The notes: generated by a model from the sequence alone, not told the origin. DNA of 64,000 nucleotides from Gammaproteobacteria bacterium 53_120_T64 (GCA_002162815.1 MAAT01000005.1:1-64000); one strand, 5' to 3'; numbered from the stretch's first letter, positions 46,151 through 55,125 are shown. Program-made: numbers and translations.

Positions 46151-46876
46151 TTAAAGAATTTTCGCTAACCACAATAACAGGGTCGGTAAGGTCAGTGCGG
46201 TCAGTACCCCCGTCAGACCCAGAGCCAGGCTTGAAAAGGCGCCGCAAAGGGGGCTGATGTCAAAGGCTCGCGCCGTACCGACACCGTGAGCATTAATGCC
46301 CAGCGTAAAACCTTGCAGGCGCTCATCGTCGACACCGATCAGGCTCAATAAGCGCGGCCCGGCGATGGCGCCGACCACACCGGTAAAAATAACCACGCCA
46401 GCCGTTAACTCTGCCAAGGCGCCAATTTCTTTGGCGATGCCCAGAGCGATGGGGGTGGTAACGGATTTTGGTGTCAGCGAGAGCAGGGTCAGCGGGTCAG
46501 CGCCAAATAAAGCGGCCAGTGTCACTGCAGACAAGGGCGCGGCAATGGCACCAAATAACAGGGTCAGTAAGAGGGGTTGAGCGAGGGCGCGAATACGTGC
46601 GAACTCCCGGTCGAGAGGTATCGCCAGGGCAACGGTCGCCGGGCCGAGTAGCCAGTAAAAAATGCTGTTGGCCCGTTGGTAGCGGGCGTAGTCGATATCG
46701 AAGCTGTACAGCAGGGCGGCGATGAGCAGGCAGCTACTCACCAGTGGGTGCAGCAGAGAAAAGTGCCGCGCCTTTTGAAAAGCCCGCAGCGCTGCAAAAT
46801 AGGCGCAGAGGGTGAGTGCCAACAGGCCCACTGAAAAGAGTAAGTCCATTGGCTCGCGGTGCAATACCTCAGTCAT
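46151..46876 (-). CDS. lrgB: LrgB/CidB-family membrane protein
   Basis: A 241-residue protein with about seven helices, of the LrgB family, known from Staphylococcus as partner of holin-like LrgA and from plants as a glycolate transporter. It shows ALAIPLDREFARIRA, the family stretch SVTTPIALGIAKEIGALAEL, and GVDDERLQGFTLGINAHGVG with TARAF following. Transport of glycolate or pyruvate, or control of murein hydrolases, are the possible roles. Its start overlaps the lrgA stop by four bases. Confidence 0.9.
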   Translation of the reverse strand: MTEVLHREPMDLLFSVGLLALTLCAYFAALRAFQKARHFSLLHPLVSSCLLIAALLYSFDIDYARYQRANSIFYWLLGPATVALAIPLDREFARIRALAQPLLLTLLFGAIAAPLSAVTLAALFGADPLTLLSLTPKSVTTPIALGIAKEIGALAELTAGVVIFTGVVGAIAGPRLLSLIGVDDERLQGFTLGINAHGVGTARAFDISPLCGAFSSLALGLTGVLTALTLPTLLLWLAKIL

Positions 46877-47235
46877 TGTTCAGTGATACCGCGTGTCAGT
46901 GCTTTCAGTGTGAGCCCGGTTAAGGCAATCGATAGCAAGGTGCCGCCGACTATCGCTGCCAGTATGGCGGGCCACTGCTGCTGCATCGCCTCGGGCAGGA
47001 AGAAGATACCGAGACCGGCGGGAATAAAAAACAGTGACAGTAAGCCAATCAGTCGACCGGCTGTTTTCACCAGCCAGCCCGGCGGGTCAAGCTGACGCAA
47101 AGTGAAAAACAGCAATATCATGCCCAATACCGGGCCGGGCACGGCGATGGGCAGCACTTGTGCGAGGCCTTCCCCGAGCAGTTGAAACAGCACCAATACA
47201 CTCAGGCCTTTCAAGTAGTCGAGTGCCGTGCTCAT
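46873..47235 (-). CDS. lrgA: LrgA/CidA-family membrane protein
   Basis: The 120-residue protein has four helices and the LrgA/CidA family sequence: LFQLLGEGLAQVLPIAVPGP and VLGMILLF, then LSLFFIPAGLGIF. These small membrane proteins are holin-like and pair with LrgB. ATG 47235 is chosen since the longer frame upstream runs through dsbB in another frame. It is 13 bases after dsbB and overlaps lrgB by four bases, so the pair is cotranscribed with gshA-acpH-dsbB. Confidence 0.88.
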   Translation of the reverse strand: MSTALDYLKGLSVLVLFQLLGEGLAQVLPIAVPGPVLGMILLFFTLRQLDPPGWLVKTAGRLIGLLSLFFIPAGLGIFFLPEAMQQQWPAILAAIVGGTLLSIALTGLTLKALTRGITEQ

Positions 47236-47248
47236 AAGTGACAGCTCA

Positions 47249-47737
47249 TTAGCTTTTACGCAGTAATTGATAGCCGCCGAGCAGGACCATTGCTGCGAAG
47301 GCGAGCAGGGTCCACGCCGGGATGCTGAGGCTGAGGAAGGTCCACTGTACCTCGGCACAGTTGCCGTCACCGCTGAGTAGCATCGGTAGCGCCTCGCTGA
47401 TGGGCAGGGCGTCAAAGAGATAGTCGGCGGGGGGGCCGCAGGCGGGTACCTTTTCTTCGGGCAGGCTTTGCAGCCACAGCTGGCGAATTGAGAAACCGCC
47501 ACCGGCCAGTGCGCTCAGGCTGGTGGTTGCGGCGTAGCGTTTTTGACCCTTAGTGTGGGGGTTATGAGCAAAGGCGAGTAGAGCGATCAAACCGGTTAAA
47601 ATAACAAAAACCCGCTGTACGATGCATAGATAGCAAGGGTTGAGGTCCATTTGATGCTGCATATAGAGAGCCACCAAAATCATGCTGGTGGCGACTAAAA
47701 ATAGGTATAAATTCAGGGTGCGGATACTGGGTCTCAT
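47249..47737 (-). CDS. dsbB: disulfide bond formation protein B
   Basis: DsbB reoxidises DsbA and passes electrons to quinones. The 162-residue protein has four helices and both periplasmic Cys pairs: CYLC (near residue 36) and the second pair as C in PACGP and C in DGNCAEVQW. ATG 47737 is selected, with AAGGAA upstream, over a frame reaching 47791. It overlaps acpH by four bases. Confidence 0.93.
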   Translation of the reverse strand: MRPSIRTLNLYLFLVATSMILVALYMQHQMDLNPCYLCIVQRVFVILTGLIALLAFAHNPHTKGQKRYAATTSLSALAGGGFSIRQLWLQSLPEEKVPACGPPADYLFDALPISEALPMLLSGDGNCAEVQWTFLSLSIPAWTLLAFAAMVLLGGYQLLRKS

Positions 47738-48360
47738 CGACAGTTCCTTGTAGCGAGAGGGGGCGCCGTCGGGGCCGGAGGCGCTAAACACAGGTCTTGG
47801 GCGTGGTTAAGCAGCCGGGGCATGACGACGGAGAATACCTGCTCGACCTCCGGCTGGCGATCGACAATCTCGGGCCAGGCATCACCCAGCGGCAGCGGCC
47901 GTCGCAGGCGCTCACCAACGCGGTTTAGAATCTTTGGCATCATGGCTTGATCGGCATAGCTCTGCAGCCAGTGAATATCGGCGGCGCGTTGATTGAAGTG
48001 CTGAGCGCGAGCGGGTAGCCATGCTTGGCAGGTGTTGAGGTGGCGATAAAAGCGTTGGCAGAAATGCTCAAGACTCAGGGCGTGGTATTCCTGCCAGCGA
48101 GTCGCCAGTACATGGTCGAAGGCGATATCGAGAATAATACCCGCGAAGCGTCGCCACTGGGGTGAAAAGGTGCGAATCAGGTGTTGGACTTCCGGCTGCG
48201 CGTCAGTGTAAACATCTAAACTGCGATGCAGAGCGATGCCTTTTTCGACAGTCTCCGGGTACTGGCCCCGCAGCGGGCCTTTGACGAAGTCGCCGAGGAG
48301 GCCGCCGACCTGGCTATCAAGATCGTCGCCCGAGAGAAGAATGTGGGCGAGATAGTTCAC
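47734..48360 (-). CDS. acpH: acyl carrier protein phosphodiesterase
   Basis: AcpH removes the phosphopantetheine arm from holo-ACP. The 208-residue protein starts MNYLAHILLSGDDLDSQVGG and shows LLGDFVKGP, IALHRSLDVYTD (HD-like metal residues) and ILDIAFDHVLA. The C-terminal Pro/Ala-rich tail (LAPPAPTAPPLA) is unusual. Its start overlaps the gshA stop and its end overlaps the dsbB start, each by four bases. Confidence 0.9.
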   Translation of the reverse strand: MNYLAHILLSGDDLDSQVGGLLGDFVKGPLRGQYPETVEKGIALHRSLDVYTDAQPEVQHLIRTFSPQWRRFAGIILDIAFDHVLATRWQEYHALSLEHFCQRFYRHLNTCQAWLPARAQHFNQRAADIHWLQSYADQAMMPKILNRVGERLRRPLPLGDAWPEIVDRQPEVEQVFSVVMPRLLNHAQDLCLAPPAPTAPPLATRNCR

Positions 48361-49949
48361 GACTCGAGGGAGAATTGGTACTGCTGGTAATAGGCGCTGA
48401 GGAAGTCGTCGAAACTGAGCGTGTCAGCCGCTTCGATGGCCTTTTGGTCTTCCAGTGAATGGGCGGCGAGACTGATGAACTGCTCTTCAACGGCGGGGTC
48501 GAGTTTCGAATCGAGAAAGAATTCGCGGTGCTGTTTCGCGTGGTGCATCGCCGTCTGGAAATAGGTGCTGTCGTTACTACGCACCTCTTCCAGTAGCTGA
48601 GCGGCGGGTGTGAGCTCGGGCTGCTGTAGGCGCTGTTCCATTGCGGATACTGCTTCGCAATGGGCGCTGCCGCCATGACTGGTATCGAGGGCCTGGGCGA
48701 TGGGCTGCAACTGGCTAAAGAGCTCGCTGGCCCACTCTTGTAGCGACGTCTCACCATCGCCTCGGCTGAGGCTTAGCCCCGGTTCGCGGCCGCGCTCGAC
48801 AATCTTGCGCTGGTTATTGAGTATCTGGCCGTATTCGCGATTATCGGTTTGCGGACTCTTTTCCAGCAGGCAGTACATGAGGAAGACATCGAGAAAACGC
48901 ATTTGCTCGGCATCAATGCCGACCGGCATATAGGGGTTGAGATCGACACAGCGTACTTCAATGTATTCCACGCCTCGTTGCCATAGGGCTTCAAGGGCCG
49001 TTTCGCCGCCTTCAGTGACGCGCTTGGGGCGAATGGTGCTGTAAAACTCATTCTCAATTTGCAGTAAGTGAGGGTTGAGCTGCTGGTATTTGCCGCTTGG
49101 GCCTTTGACCCCAACGGCCTCGTAGGCGGGGTAGGGGGTGGTCAATGCGCCGCGCAGGTTTTCAATGTAACGGGGCAAATTGTTGTAGCAGACGATTAAT
49201 GACTCTTGCGCTTTGCTCTGGTAGCCGAGGTCACCCATGCGCAGGGAGGTGGCATGGGGCAGGTGTAGGCTGTGATCATCTTCACCCATGGGCTGCAGCC
49301 GGTGGGCGCGGTCCTTTACAAAACTACGGCAGACCGCTGGTGCGGCACCAAAGAGATAGAGTAGCAGCCAAAAATGGCGCCGGAAGTTGCGAATTAAATC
49401 GAAGTAGCGCTCGGTTTTGAAGTCCTGCAGCGAGCCTGAATCATTATCGCTTTGTTGCAATACTTTCCAGCAGGCGTCGGGCAGAGACCAATTGTAGTGA
49501 ATCCCGGCAATGGTTTGCATGAGCCGTCCGTAGCGATTGCCGAGCCCACGGCGGTAAATAGTTTTCATCTGCCCGATATTGGAGCTGCCGTATTGGCCGA
49601 GGGGGATATCTGCATCGCGGCCCAACATGCAGGGCATGCTGTTAACCCAGAGGAGTTCGTCACCGATATGCCGATAGGTAAAGCGGTGGATATTGTCGAG
49701 GCTACTTAATACCTCGTCGATAGATGATGAGGGTGCGGTGATAAATTCGAGCAGAGATTCGGAAAAGTCCGTGGTAATGCTGGGGTGGGTCAGCGTCGAG
49801 CCAAGGGCTTTGGGGTGAGGCGTATTGGCGAGTTGACCCTTGGGGGTGACCCGCAGGCTTTCTTTTTCAATACCGCGCTGAATACCGCTGAGCAGCGACC
49901 GGTTTGCCGTGCTATTGAGAGCGCTCAGGCGTGACGTTAATAGTGACAA
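48357..49949 (-). CDS. gshA: glutamate-cysteine ligase
   Basis: GshA makes gamma-glutamylcysteine, the first step of glutathione synthesis. The 530-residue protein is of the proteobacterial class: RGIEKESLRVTPKGQLA, SLLEFITAPSS, LGQYGSSNIGQMKTIYRRGL, IAGIHYNWSLPD and EYIEVRCVDLNPYMPVGID. It heads a tight run gshA-acpH-dsbB-lrgA-lrgB. gshB is not in the window. Confidence 0.95.
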   Translation of the reverse strand: MSLLTSRLSALNSTANRSLLSGIQRGIEKESLRVTPKGQLANTPHPKALGSTLTHPSITTDFSESLLEFITAPSSSIDEVLSSLDNIHRFTYRHIGDELLWVNSMPCMLGRDADIPLGQYGSSNIGQMKTIYRRGLGNRYGRLMQTIAGIHYNWSLPDACWKVLQQSDNDSGSLQDFKTERYFDLIRNFRRHFWLLLYLFGAAPAVCRSFVKDRAHRLQPMGEDDHSLHLPHATSLRMGDLGYQSKAQESLIVCYNNLPRYIENLRGALTTPYPAYEAVGVKGPSGKYQQLNPHLLQIENEFYSTIRPKRVTEGGETALEALWQRGVEYIEVRCVDLNPYMPVGIDAEQMRFLDVFLMYCLLEKSPQTDNREYGQILNNQRKIVERGREPGLSLSRGDGETSLQEWASELFSQLQPIAQALDTSHGGSAHCEAVSAMEQRLQQPELTPAAQLLEEVRSNDSTYFQTAMHHAKQHREFFLDSKLDPAVEEQFISLAAHSLEDQKAIEAADTLSFDDFLSAYYQQYQFSLES

Positions 49950-49964
49950 GTGAAACCCCCAGGC

Positions 49965-50195
49965 TTAAGCAGCGGACTGTGTTTGCGGTAATAGCGGTCG
50001 ATTTTTGGGCCCCGCTTCGCAGCTCACGACGCGGGCGCGCAGATCCGGATTTTTAGCATTGACTTCAAGTAAGTGGTTGAGCGCGACATCTTTGTGGGGT
50101 GAGCAGTAGACTTCTACAGGGCTGCAGTCATCTCGCCACTCTAAGGCTTTGGTCAGAAAGTTATCGCTCATATCTTGCAGTACAAAAACAGCCAT
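49965..50195 (-). CDS. small hypothetical protein (76 aa)
   Basis: I do not recognise this protein. It is soluble, with two Cys (in EVYCSPHKD and VVSCEAG) and a Pro/Gln-rich tail. The sequence looks like a small alpha/beta domain with no membrane segment. ATG 50195 has GAGAAA six bases upstream; an in-frame ATG eight codons later is an alternative. It lies 15 bases upstream of gshA on the same strand and may lead the gshA operon. Confidence 0.5.
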   Translation of the reverse strand: MAVFVLQDMSDNFLTKALEWRDDCSPVEVYCSPHKDVALNHLLEVNAKNPDLRARVVSCEAGPKNRPLLPQTQSAA

Positions 50196-50623
50196 GATTT
50201 CTCAATTGGACGTGATATTGCGGCAAGTGTAACCGATCAATCCGTGGTGGCAAATAGCTTGCTATTACTGCGTGGTAACCGCATCTCTTCCCGCCGGGGT
50301 GGCCAATGATTATTGCTAGAGAGGACTTCTAGGCTCTTGGCAAAGAGAGCTCATATCGCGTGTTTAGTTGTATCGCTGAGATTGATGGGTCGCATATGAA
50401 ATTGTCTGGCTAAAGTTTGCCGAGCGCTTGTCGATGGCTAGCTAACGCCGTATTCCGGTGTGTGTTCGAAAGAGTGCAGGGCAAGGGTCTAGCATAAGGT
50501 TGTGCCGTGAATTGTAGGGCGTACGGATAGTAGAGGCCTTGCCAAGTATTTTTACACCTTAGCAGGGCAATACTTGATGGCGATCAACGGGGAAGGGAGT
50601 AGTCGCGTAGACTTGAGCCGATT
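50196..50623. other. intergenic stretch upstream of the monooxygenase gene
   Basis: No gene or clear RNA is seen in this stretch. AAGTATT and AATACTT form a weak inverted pair near 50540-50575. The control elements of the downstream monooxygenase begin at 50624. Confidence 0.5.
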
Positions 50624-50646
50624 ATCGTTAATTAAACGATCGTTTA
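50624..50646. promoter_or_regulatory. candidate TetR-type operator with three ATCGTT/AACGAT half-sites
   Basis: The perfect palindrome TAAACGATCGTTTA spans 50633-50646. A further half-site ATCGTT at 50624-50629 pairs with AACGAT at 50635-50640. AACGNNCGTT palindromes are typical of TetR-family operators. It ends 11 bases before a consensus -35 box. No TetR gene is adjacent; the regulator must lie elsewhere. Confidence 0.6.
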
Positions 50647-50657
50647 TCTGTAAGCTG

Positions 50658-50686
50658 TTGACATAACTACACAAAGCATAGATTAT
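50658..50686 (+). promoter_or_regulatory. promoter of the monooxygenase gene
   Basis: TTGACA (50658-50663) is a perfect -35. GATTAT (50681-50686) stands 17 bases downstream as a four-of-six -10. The leader would be about 90 bases. The operator candidate lies just upstream. Confidence 0.6.
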
Positions 50687-50781
50687 GCCCGCCTACTTAC
50701 TCGCCGGTAGCTTGTCTGCTTGGTGAATACGTGAGTTTTTAGTAATTTTTTTTAAACAAAATGATGAATTGGGAGTAACAG

Positions 50782-52275
50782 ATGGGCGTTGCTGAGAGTG
50801 GAAATATTGGTGCTGCGGTTGCCGGTGGGAAAAGAAACCCGAAGGTAATTATTGTTGGTACTGGCTTGTCGGGTGTTTGCATGGGCATTCGCTTGATGGA
50901 AGCCGGCTTTACCGACGTGACTTTATACGAGAAAGCCGGTGGTTTGGGTGGTACCTGGTACTCCAACTTTTATCCGGGTCTGCGCTGTGATGTGCCGTCT
51001 TATTACTACCAATATAGCTTTTCTCCGAGCGCCAGCTGGAGCCACCGTTTTTGTGGTGGCCCAGAAATTCAACAGTATTACGAAAATACTGCGAAAAAAT
51101 ACAATGTCTTCGAGCGTATTAAATTTAACAGTGAGGTAACGCACTCCGAGTATCGTGGCGGCAAATGGCACGTTGACCTGGAGAATGGCGATACCGACGA
51201 AGCGGATATCTTGATTGCCTGCTGTGGCATTTTGGTACGTCCGAAGTACCCCGAAATTGCTGGCATGGATGATTTTGAAGGTAAAATCCTGCACACCGCG
51301 CGCTGGGAAAAAGATATCGACCTGACGGGTAAAAGTGTTGCCGTTATCGGCAATGGTTCTACCGGCATTCAAATGATCAAGCCGCTGACCGATATTTGCA
51401 AAAAGGTTTACTCCTTCCAGCGCACGCCGCAGTGGATCGTACCGGTACCGAACCGCAAGTACTCCAAGCTCAACGAGAAGATGCTAACGACCTTCCCCGT
51501 TATTTCTAAAGTGTTCCATCATTCCATTAGCTACTTTATGGAAACGATTATGGGCACCGGCGTTATTAAAGACGGTTGGGCGAGAAAGATAGTCGGTAAG
51601 GCCTGTCAGTGGAACTTGAACAATGTCACGGACCCCAAATTGCGCAAGGCCTTGACCCCTGACTATGTTGCCATGTGTAAGCGTTTGGTGATGTCGTCGG
51701 AGTTTTACCCCGCCATTCAGCGCCCCAATGCGGAGCTGATCTCCGAGCACATTGAGTGCTTTGAAGCGAAGGGTATTCGCACTAAAGATGGTGAGCTACA
51801 TGAAGTTGACGTGGTGGCACTGGCTACCGGTTACCATGCCGGCGAGCACATGATGCCGATGACCATGAGCATTGAAAATGGCCCCACCCTTGAAGAGCAG
51901 TGGAAAGATGGCATCTATGGCTACCGCACCGTTGCCATGCCCGACTTCCCCAACTTCTTCATGGTAATGGGCCCTAACAGCCCCGTCGGTAACTTCTCTC
52001 TAGCGGCGATTGCCGAAGTGCAGTCCGGCTACATCATGAACTTCGTCGAGAAGTGGGCCAATCGTGAATTTGACAAGGTCAGCCCCAAGCGTGCGGCTAC
52101 CGATCGTTTTGTTCAGGATATGAAGGACAATATGGAAGGCACCGTTTGGTTAACCGGTTGTGATAGCTGGTATCTGGATAAGAACGGCGTTCCCGTTTCC
52201 TGGCCCTGGACGGCGGGCAAGTTCCGTAACGACCTGAAGGTGCCCGACTACAGTGAGTACGAGATGGAGCGTTAA
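50782..52275 (+). CDS. flavin-containing monooxygenase, Baeyer-Villiger type
   Basis: The 497-residue enzyme has an FAD-binding GxGxxG motif (VGTGLSGVCMG, about residue 30), the flavin loop GGLGGTWYSNFYPGLRCDVP, the Baeyer-Villiger fingerprint FxGxxxHxxxW as FEGKILHTARW, and an NADPH-binding GNGSTG. Such enzymes insert oxygen next to a ketone or oxidise heteroatoms; ketone or steroid substrates are possible. It has a consensus promoter, a candidate TetR-type operator and its own terminator. The thiolase pair downstream suggests a degradation pathway, but that is inference. Confidence 0.88.
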   Translation: MGVAESGNIGAAVAGGKRNPKVIIVGTGLSGVCMGIRLMEAGFTDVTLYEKAGGLGGTWYSNFYPGLRCDVPSYYYQYSFSPSASWSHRFCGGPEIQQYYENTAKKYNVFERIKFNSEVTHSEYRGGKWHVDLENGDTDEADILIACCGILVRPKYPEIAGMDDFEGKILHTARWEKDIDLTGKSVAVIGNGSTGIQMIKPLTDICKKVYSFQRTPQWIVPVPNRKYSKLNEKMLTTFPVISKVFHHSISYFMETIMGTGVIKDGWARKIVGKACQWNLNNVTDPKLRKALTPDYVAMCKRLVMSSEFYPAIQRPNAELISEHIECFEAKGIRTKDGELHEVDVVALATGYHAGEHMMPMTMSIENGPTLEEQWKDGIYGYRTVAMPDFPNFFMVMGPNSPVGNFSLAAIAEVQSGYIMNFVEKWANREFDKVSPKRAATDRFVQDMKDNMEGTVWLTGCDSWYLDKNGVPVSWPWTAGKFRNDLKVPDYSEYEMER

Positions 52276-52297
52276 GCGCTGCTAATCGTCACTGCGA

Positions 52298-52329
52298 CCC
52301 GGGGGTGTAAAAACCCCCGGGTTTTTTTT
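52298..52329 (+). terminator. intrinsic terminator after the monooxygenase gene
   Basis: CCCGGGGGT (52298-52306) pairs with ACCCCCGGG (52313-52321) around GTAAAA and is followed by eight T. It separates the monooxygenase from the acyl-CoA genes. Confidence 0.93.
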
Positions 52330-52449
52330 GCCTAAAAACTGACTCTATGGTCGGCTTTGCTGGGTGTTGAGGCCCGAGAGCCTTGGTGTTTCGAGCGGCA
52401 GGTGGGCTATGATGACGCAACAAAAGCCATTAAAAATAATCACGAGGGG

Positions 52450-53841
52450 ATGACGGTGTCTGGAATTATAAGCTACGGTGCTTACGTGCCGTATTATCGA
52501 TTAACGCGCAAAGCCATTGGCGGGGGCAAGGGCGAGCGGGCCATTGCCAGTCACGACGAAGATTCGGTATCGATGTCGGTTGAAGCGGGGCGTGGCGCAT
52601 TAGCCGCAAGCCCGGCGATTGACACCTTGGTGTTCGCGACCAACAGCGCGCCCTATGCGGAAAAACTCAATGCGGCGGCGATTTGCTCGGCTCTGGATTT
52701 ACCCGCACAGGTGAACACGATTGAGTTGGCCAACAATACCCGCATGGGCTTGGCGGCATTATTACTCGGCACCGACCTCGGTAAAGCCGGGCGCACGTCA
52801 CTGGTGTGTGCCGGCGATATCGTCATGGGTGCGCCGGGTGGTGCACGTGAGCGCGATAGCGGCGACGCCGCAGTGGCCTTTGTCACCGGACCGGAAGAAG
52901 ATGCCATTGCCCGGGTATTGGGTCGGGCTTCGACAACCTCAGAGATTCTCGATGTCTGGCGCTTGCCGACCGATCGCTTTGCGCGGCAGTGGGAAGAGCG
53001 CTTCGGTATAGAAGTACTGGGCCCGATCAGTCTCGATACCGCCCAACGTGCATTGGCGGATGCCGATGTGGCGCCGGATGCACTTGCAGCGGTCATTCTG
53101 GATGCCACCAATAGCCGCGATGTTGTCGGCATTCCACGGGCGCTGGGCCTCAAGCCCGAGCAGGTGGCCGATATGCTGGCGGGCTCTGTGGGCCGCAGTG
53201 GTGTTGCCCATGCGGGTTTGGTGCTGGCACGGACTCTCGATCAGGCGCAGCCCGGTGATAAAATTCTCGTGCTGTCGACGGCCGATGGTTGCGATGCGGT
53301 GGTGCTGGAAGTGAGCGATAAGATTGCCGAAGGACGACCCGCGCGCAGTGTTGATCACTGGTTGGCCTCAAGCAATAATGAGATTGCCTATAACACCTAT
53401 TTAAAATGGCGTGAAATTCTGCCCTTTGAAGCGCCGCGCCGTCCCGATCCCGACCGTCCGGCCGCGCCGATTATGAAACGCAATGAACGCTGGAAGTACG
53501 CCTTTTGCGGTAGTCGCTGCGGCAAATGTGGTCAGGGCCATTTGCCACCACAGCGGGTGTGCATGAAGTGTCGCTCAATCGACGAAATGGTCGAAGAACG
53601 CTTTGCCGATGCAGACTGCAAAATCACCACTTACACACTCGATCATCTGGCTTACAGCCTGCAGCCGCCGGTTGTTTCCACCGTGGTAGATTTTGACTGC
53701 GGCGGCCGTTTGGCCTGCGAATTGACCGATGTTGATCCGGCAGATGTCGCGATTGGCGATAAGCTGGAAATGACTTTTCGGCGTTTCTACACGGGTCAGG
53801 GTGTCCACAACTATTTCTGGAAAGCACGGCCACAACGCTAG
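52450..53841 (+). CDS. HMG-CoA-synthase-like protein fused to a DUF35 zinc-ribbon/OB domain
   Basis: The first 330 residues have the thiolase-like fold of HMG-CoA synthases (IISYGAYVPYYRL at the start, VCAGDIVMGAPGGARERDSG, SGVAHAGLVLA), but the position of the catalytic Cys (ACYGG in true enzymes) reads LANNTRMG, so it is probably not a working synthase. The C-terminal 125 residues are DUF35: a zinc ribbon with CGKCG and CMKC, then an OB fold. The thiolase gene follows by 10 bases. A scaffold or acyl-CoA-binding role for the thiolase is inferred. Start: ATG 52450, or GTG 52456, which is better spaced from GAGGGG (52444-52449). Confidence 0.78.
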   Translation: MTVSGIISYGAYVPYYRLTRKAIGGGKGERAIASHDEDSVSMSVEAGRGALAASPAIDTLVFATNSAPYAEKLNAAAICSALDLPAQVNTIELANNTRMGLAALLLGTDLGKAGRTSLVCAGDIVMGAPGGARERDSGDAAVAFVTGPEEDAIARVLGRASTTSEILDVWRLPTDRFARQWEERFGIEVLGPISLDTAQRALADADVAPDALAAVILDATNSRDVVGIPRALGLKPEQVADMLAGSVGRSGVAHAGLVLARTLDQAQPGDKILVLSTADGCDAVVLEVSDKIAEGRPARSVDHWLASSNNEIAYNTYLKWREILPFEAPRRPDPDRPAAPIMKRNERWKYAFCGSRCGKCGQGHLPPQRVCMKCRSIDEMVEERFADADCKITTYTLDHLAYSLQPPVVSTVVDFDCGGRLACELTDVDPADVAIGDKLEMTFRRFYTGQGVHNYFWKARPQR

Positions 53842-53851
53842 GGGGTGATGT

Positions 53852-55036
53852 ATGGCAAGTAACGGAATTAAAGATCAAGTTGCGATCGTCGGCATGGGCT
53901 GCACGCCCTTTGGCGAGCACTGGGGCAGAGATGCCGCCGATATGTTAATTGACGCGGCCAGCGATGCCTATCAATCGGCGGGTGTTGATCCCGCTGATGT
54001 CGATGCCTATTGGCTTGGCACTTTTGCTAGCGGTATCTCTGGCATGGTGTTTTCAGAAGCCTTGAAAACACCCTATAAGCCGGTGACGCGGCTGGAGAAT
54101 ATGTGTGCCACGGGCAGCGAGGCGATTCGCAATGCCGCCTACGCTGTGGCGAGTGGTGCCTACGATCTGGTGATGGCCGTGGGTGTTGAGAAACTTAAAG
54201 ACGGTGGTTATTCCGGCCTGGTCGTACCGGGCCCGGATGGTGATGGCACCGAGTCGAGCATGACGGCACCGGCGATGTTTTCACTGCTGGCACCGGCCTA
54301 CTGTGAAAAATACGGTGTCGGAGAAGGTGAGTTGAAAGATGTGCTATCGCACATTGCCTGGAAAAACCACGTGGCTGGGGCAAAAAACCCCAAAGCGCAG
54401 TTCCGCAAAGAGGTTTCTCTGGAGAAGATCTGCAACTCGCCGCGTATAGCAGGAATGTTTGGCGTATTTGATTGCTCCGGTGTTTCCGACGGCTCTGCCG
54501 CCGCGATTTTATGCCGCGCTGAAGATGCCTATAAATACACCGATAAGCCGATTTTCCTCAAAGCGCTGTCCGTAGCGGCGGGGCCGAATGAAGGCTTTAT
54601 CAGTGAGGAGTACGACTTCACCACCTTTCAGGAAGTGGTGGTCTCGGCTCAGGATGCCTATAAACAAGCGGGCATTACCAATCCCCGTGAAGAAATTTCC
54701 ATGGCGGAAGTCCACGATTGCTTTACGGCGACGGAGCTAGTGCTAATGGAAGATATGGGCTTTTCCGAGCGCGGCGAGGGTTGGAAGGATGTCATGGAAG
54801 GCCGTTTTGATGGTGATGGCGCTCAGCCGATTAATCCCGATGGTGGTTTAAAAAGTTTTGGTCATCCCATTGGTGCCAGTGGTTTACGAATGATGTATGA
54901 GATGTGGCTGCAGCTACGTGGCGAAGCCGGTGAGCGTCAAATTAAAGATCCGAAGCTGGGTTTGACTCACAACCTCGGTGGACAACCGGGCCGCTGTGTC
55001 AGCTTTGTATCTATCGTTGGCCGCGAGCTGGGTTAA
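53852..55036 (+). CDS. SCP2/acetyl-CoA acetyltransferase-type thiolase
   Basis: The 394-residue thiolase has the catalytic Cys in LENMCATGSEAIRNAA (about residue 91), the HDCFTATELVL segment of SCP2-type thiolases, and the second Cys/His region SFGHPIGASGLRMMYE. It should cleave or form beta-ketoacyl-CoA bonds. It directly follows the HMGS-like/DUF35 fusion gene, and thiolases of this class often need a DUF35 partner. The Cys distinguishes it from Ltp2-type aldolases. The substrate is unknown. Steroid side chains or branched acids are possible. Confidence 0.88.
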   Translation: MASNGIKDQVAIVGMGCTPFGEHWGRDAADMLIDAASDAYQSAGVDPADVDAYWLGTFASGISGMVFSEALKTPYKPVTRLENMCATGSEAIRNAAYAVASGAYDLVMAVGVEKLKDGGYSGLVVPGPDGDGTESSMTAPAMFSLLAPAYCEKYGVGEGELKDVLSHIAWKNHVAGAKNPKAQFRKEVSLEKICNSPRIAGMFGVFDCSGVSDGSAAAILCRAEDAYKYTDKPIFLKALSVAAGPNEGFISEEYDFTTFQEVVVSAQDAYKQAGITNPREEISMAEVHDCFTATELVLMEDMGFSERGEGWKDVMEGRFDGDGAQPINPDGGLKSFGHPIGASGLRMMYEMWLQLRGEAGERQIKDPKLGLTHNLGGQPGRCVSFVSIVGRELG

Positions 55037-55060
55037 TGTGAAATTTGCCGGCGTTTAGTC

Positions 55061-55125
55061 GGCAATAAAAAACCCGGCCTGCCTTTTGTGTGAATAAAAG
55101 GCAGTCGCCGGGTTTTTTTATTGCC
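55061..55125. terminator. long bidirectional terminator between thiolase and rho
   Basis: The outer arms 55061-55078 (GGCAATAAAAAACCCGGC) and 55107-55125 pair with one bulge. The inner arms CTGCCTTTT and AAAAGGCAG pair around an eight-base loop. T-runs occur on both strands, serving both convergent genes. Confidence 0.9.
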
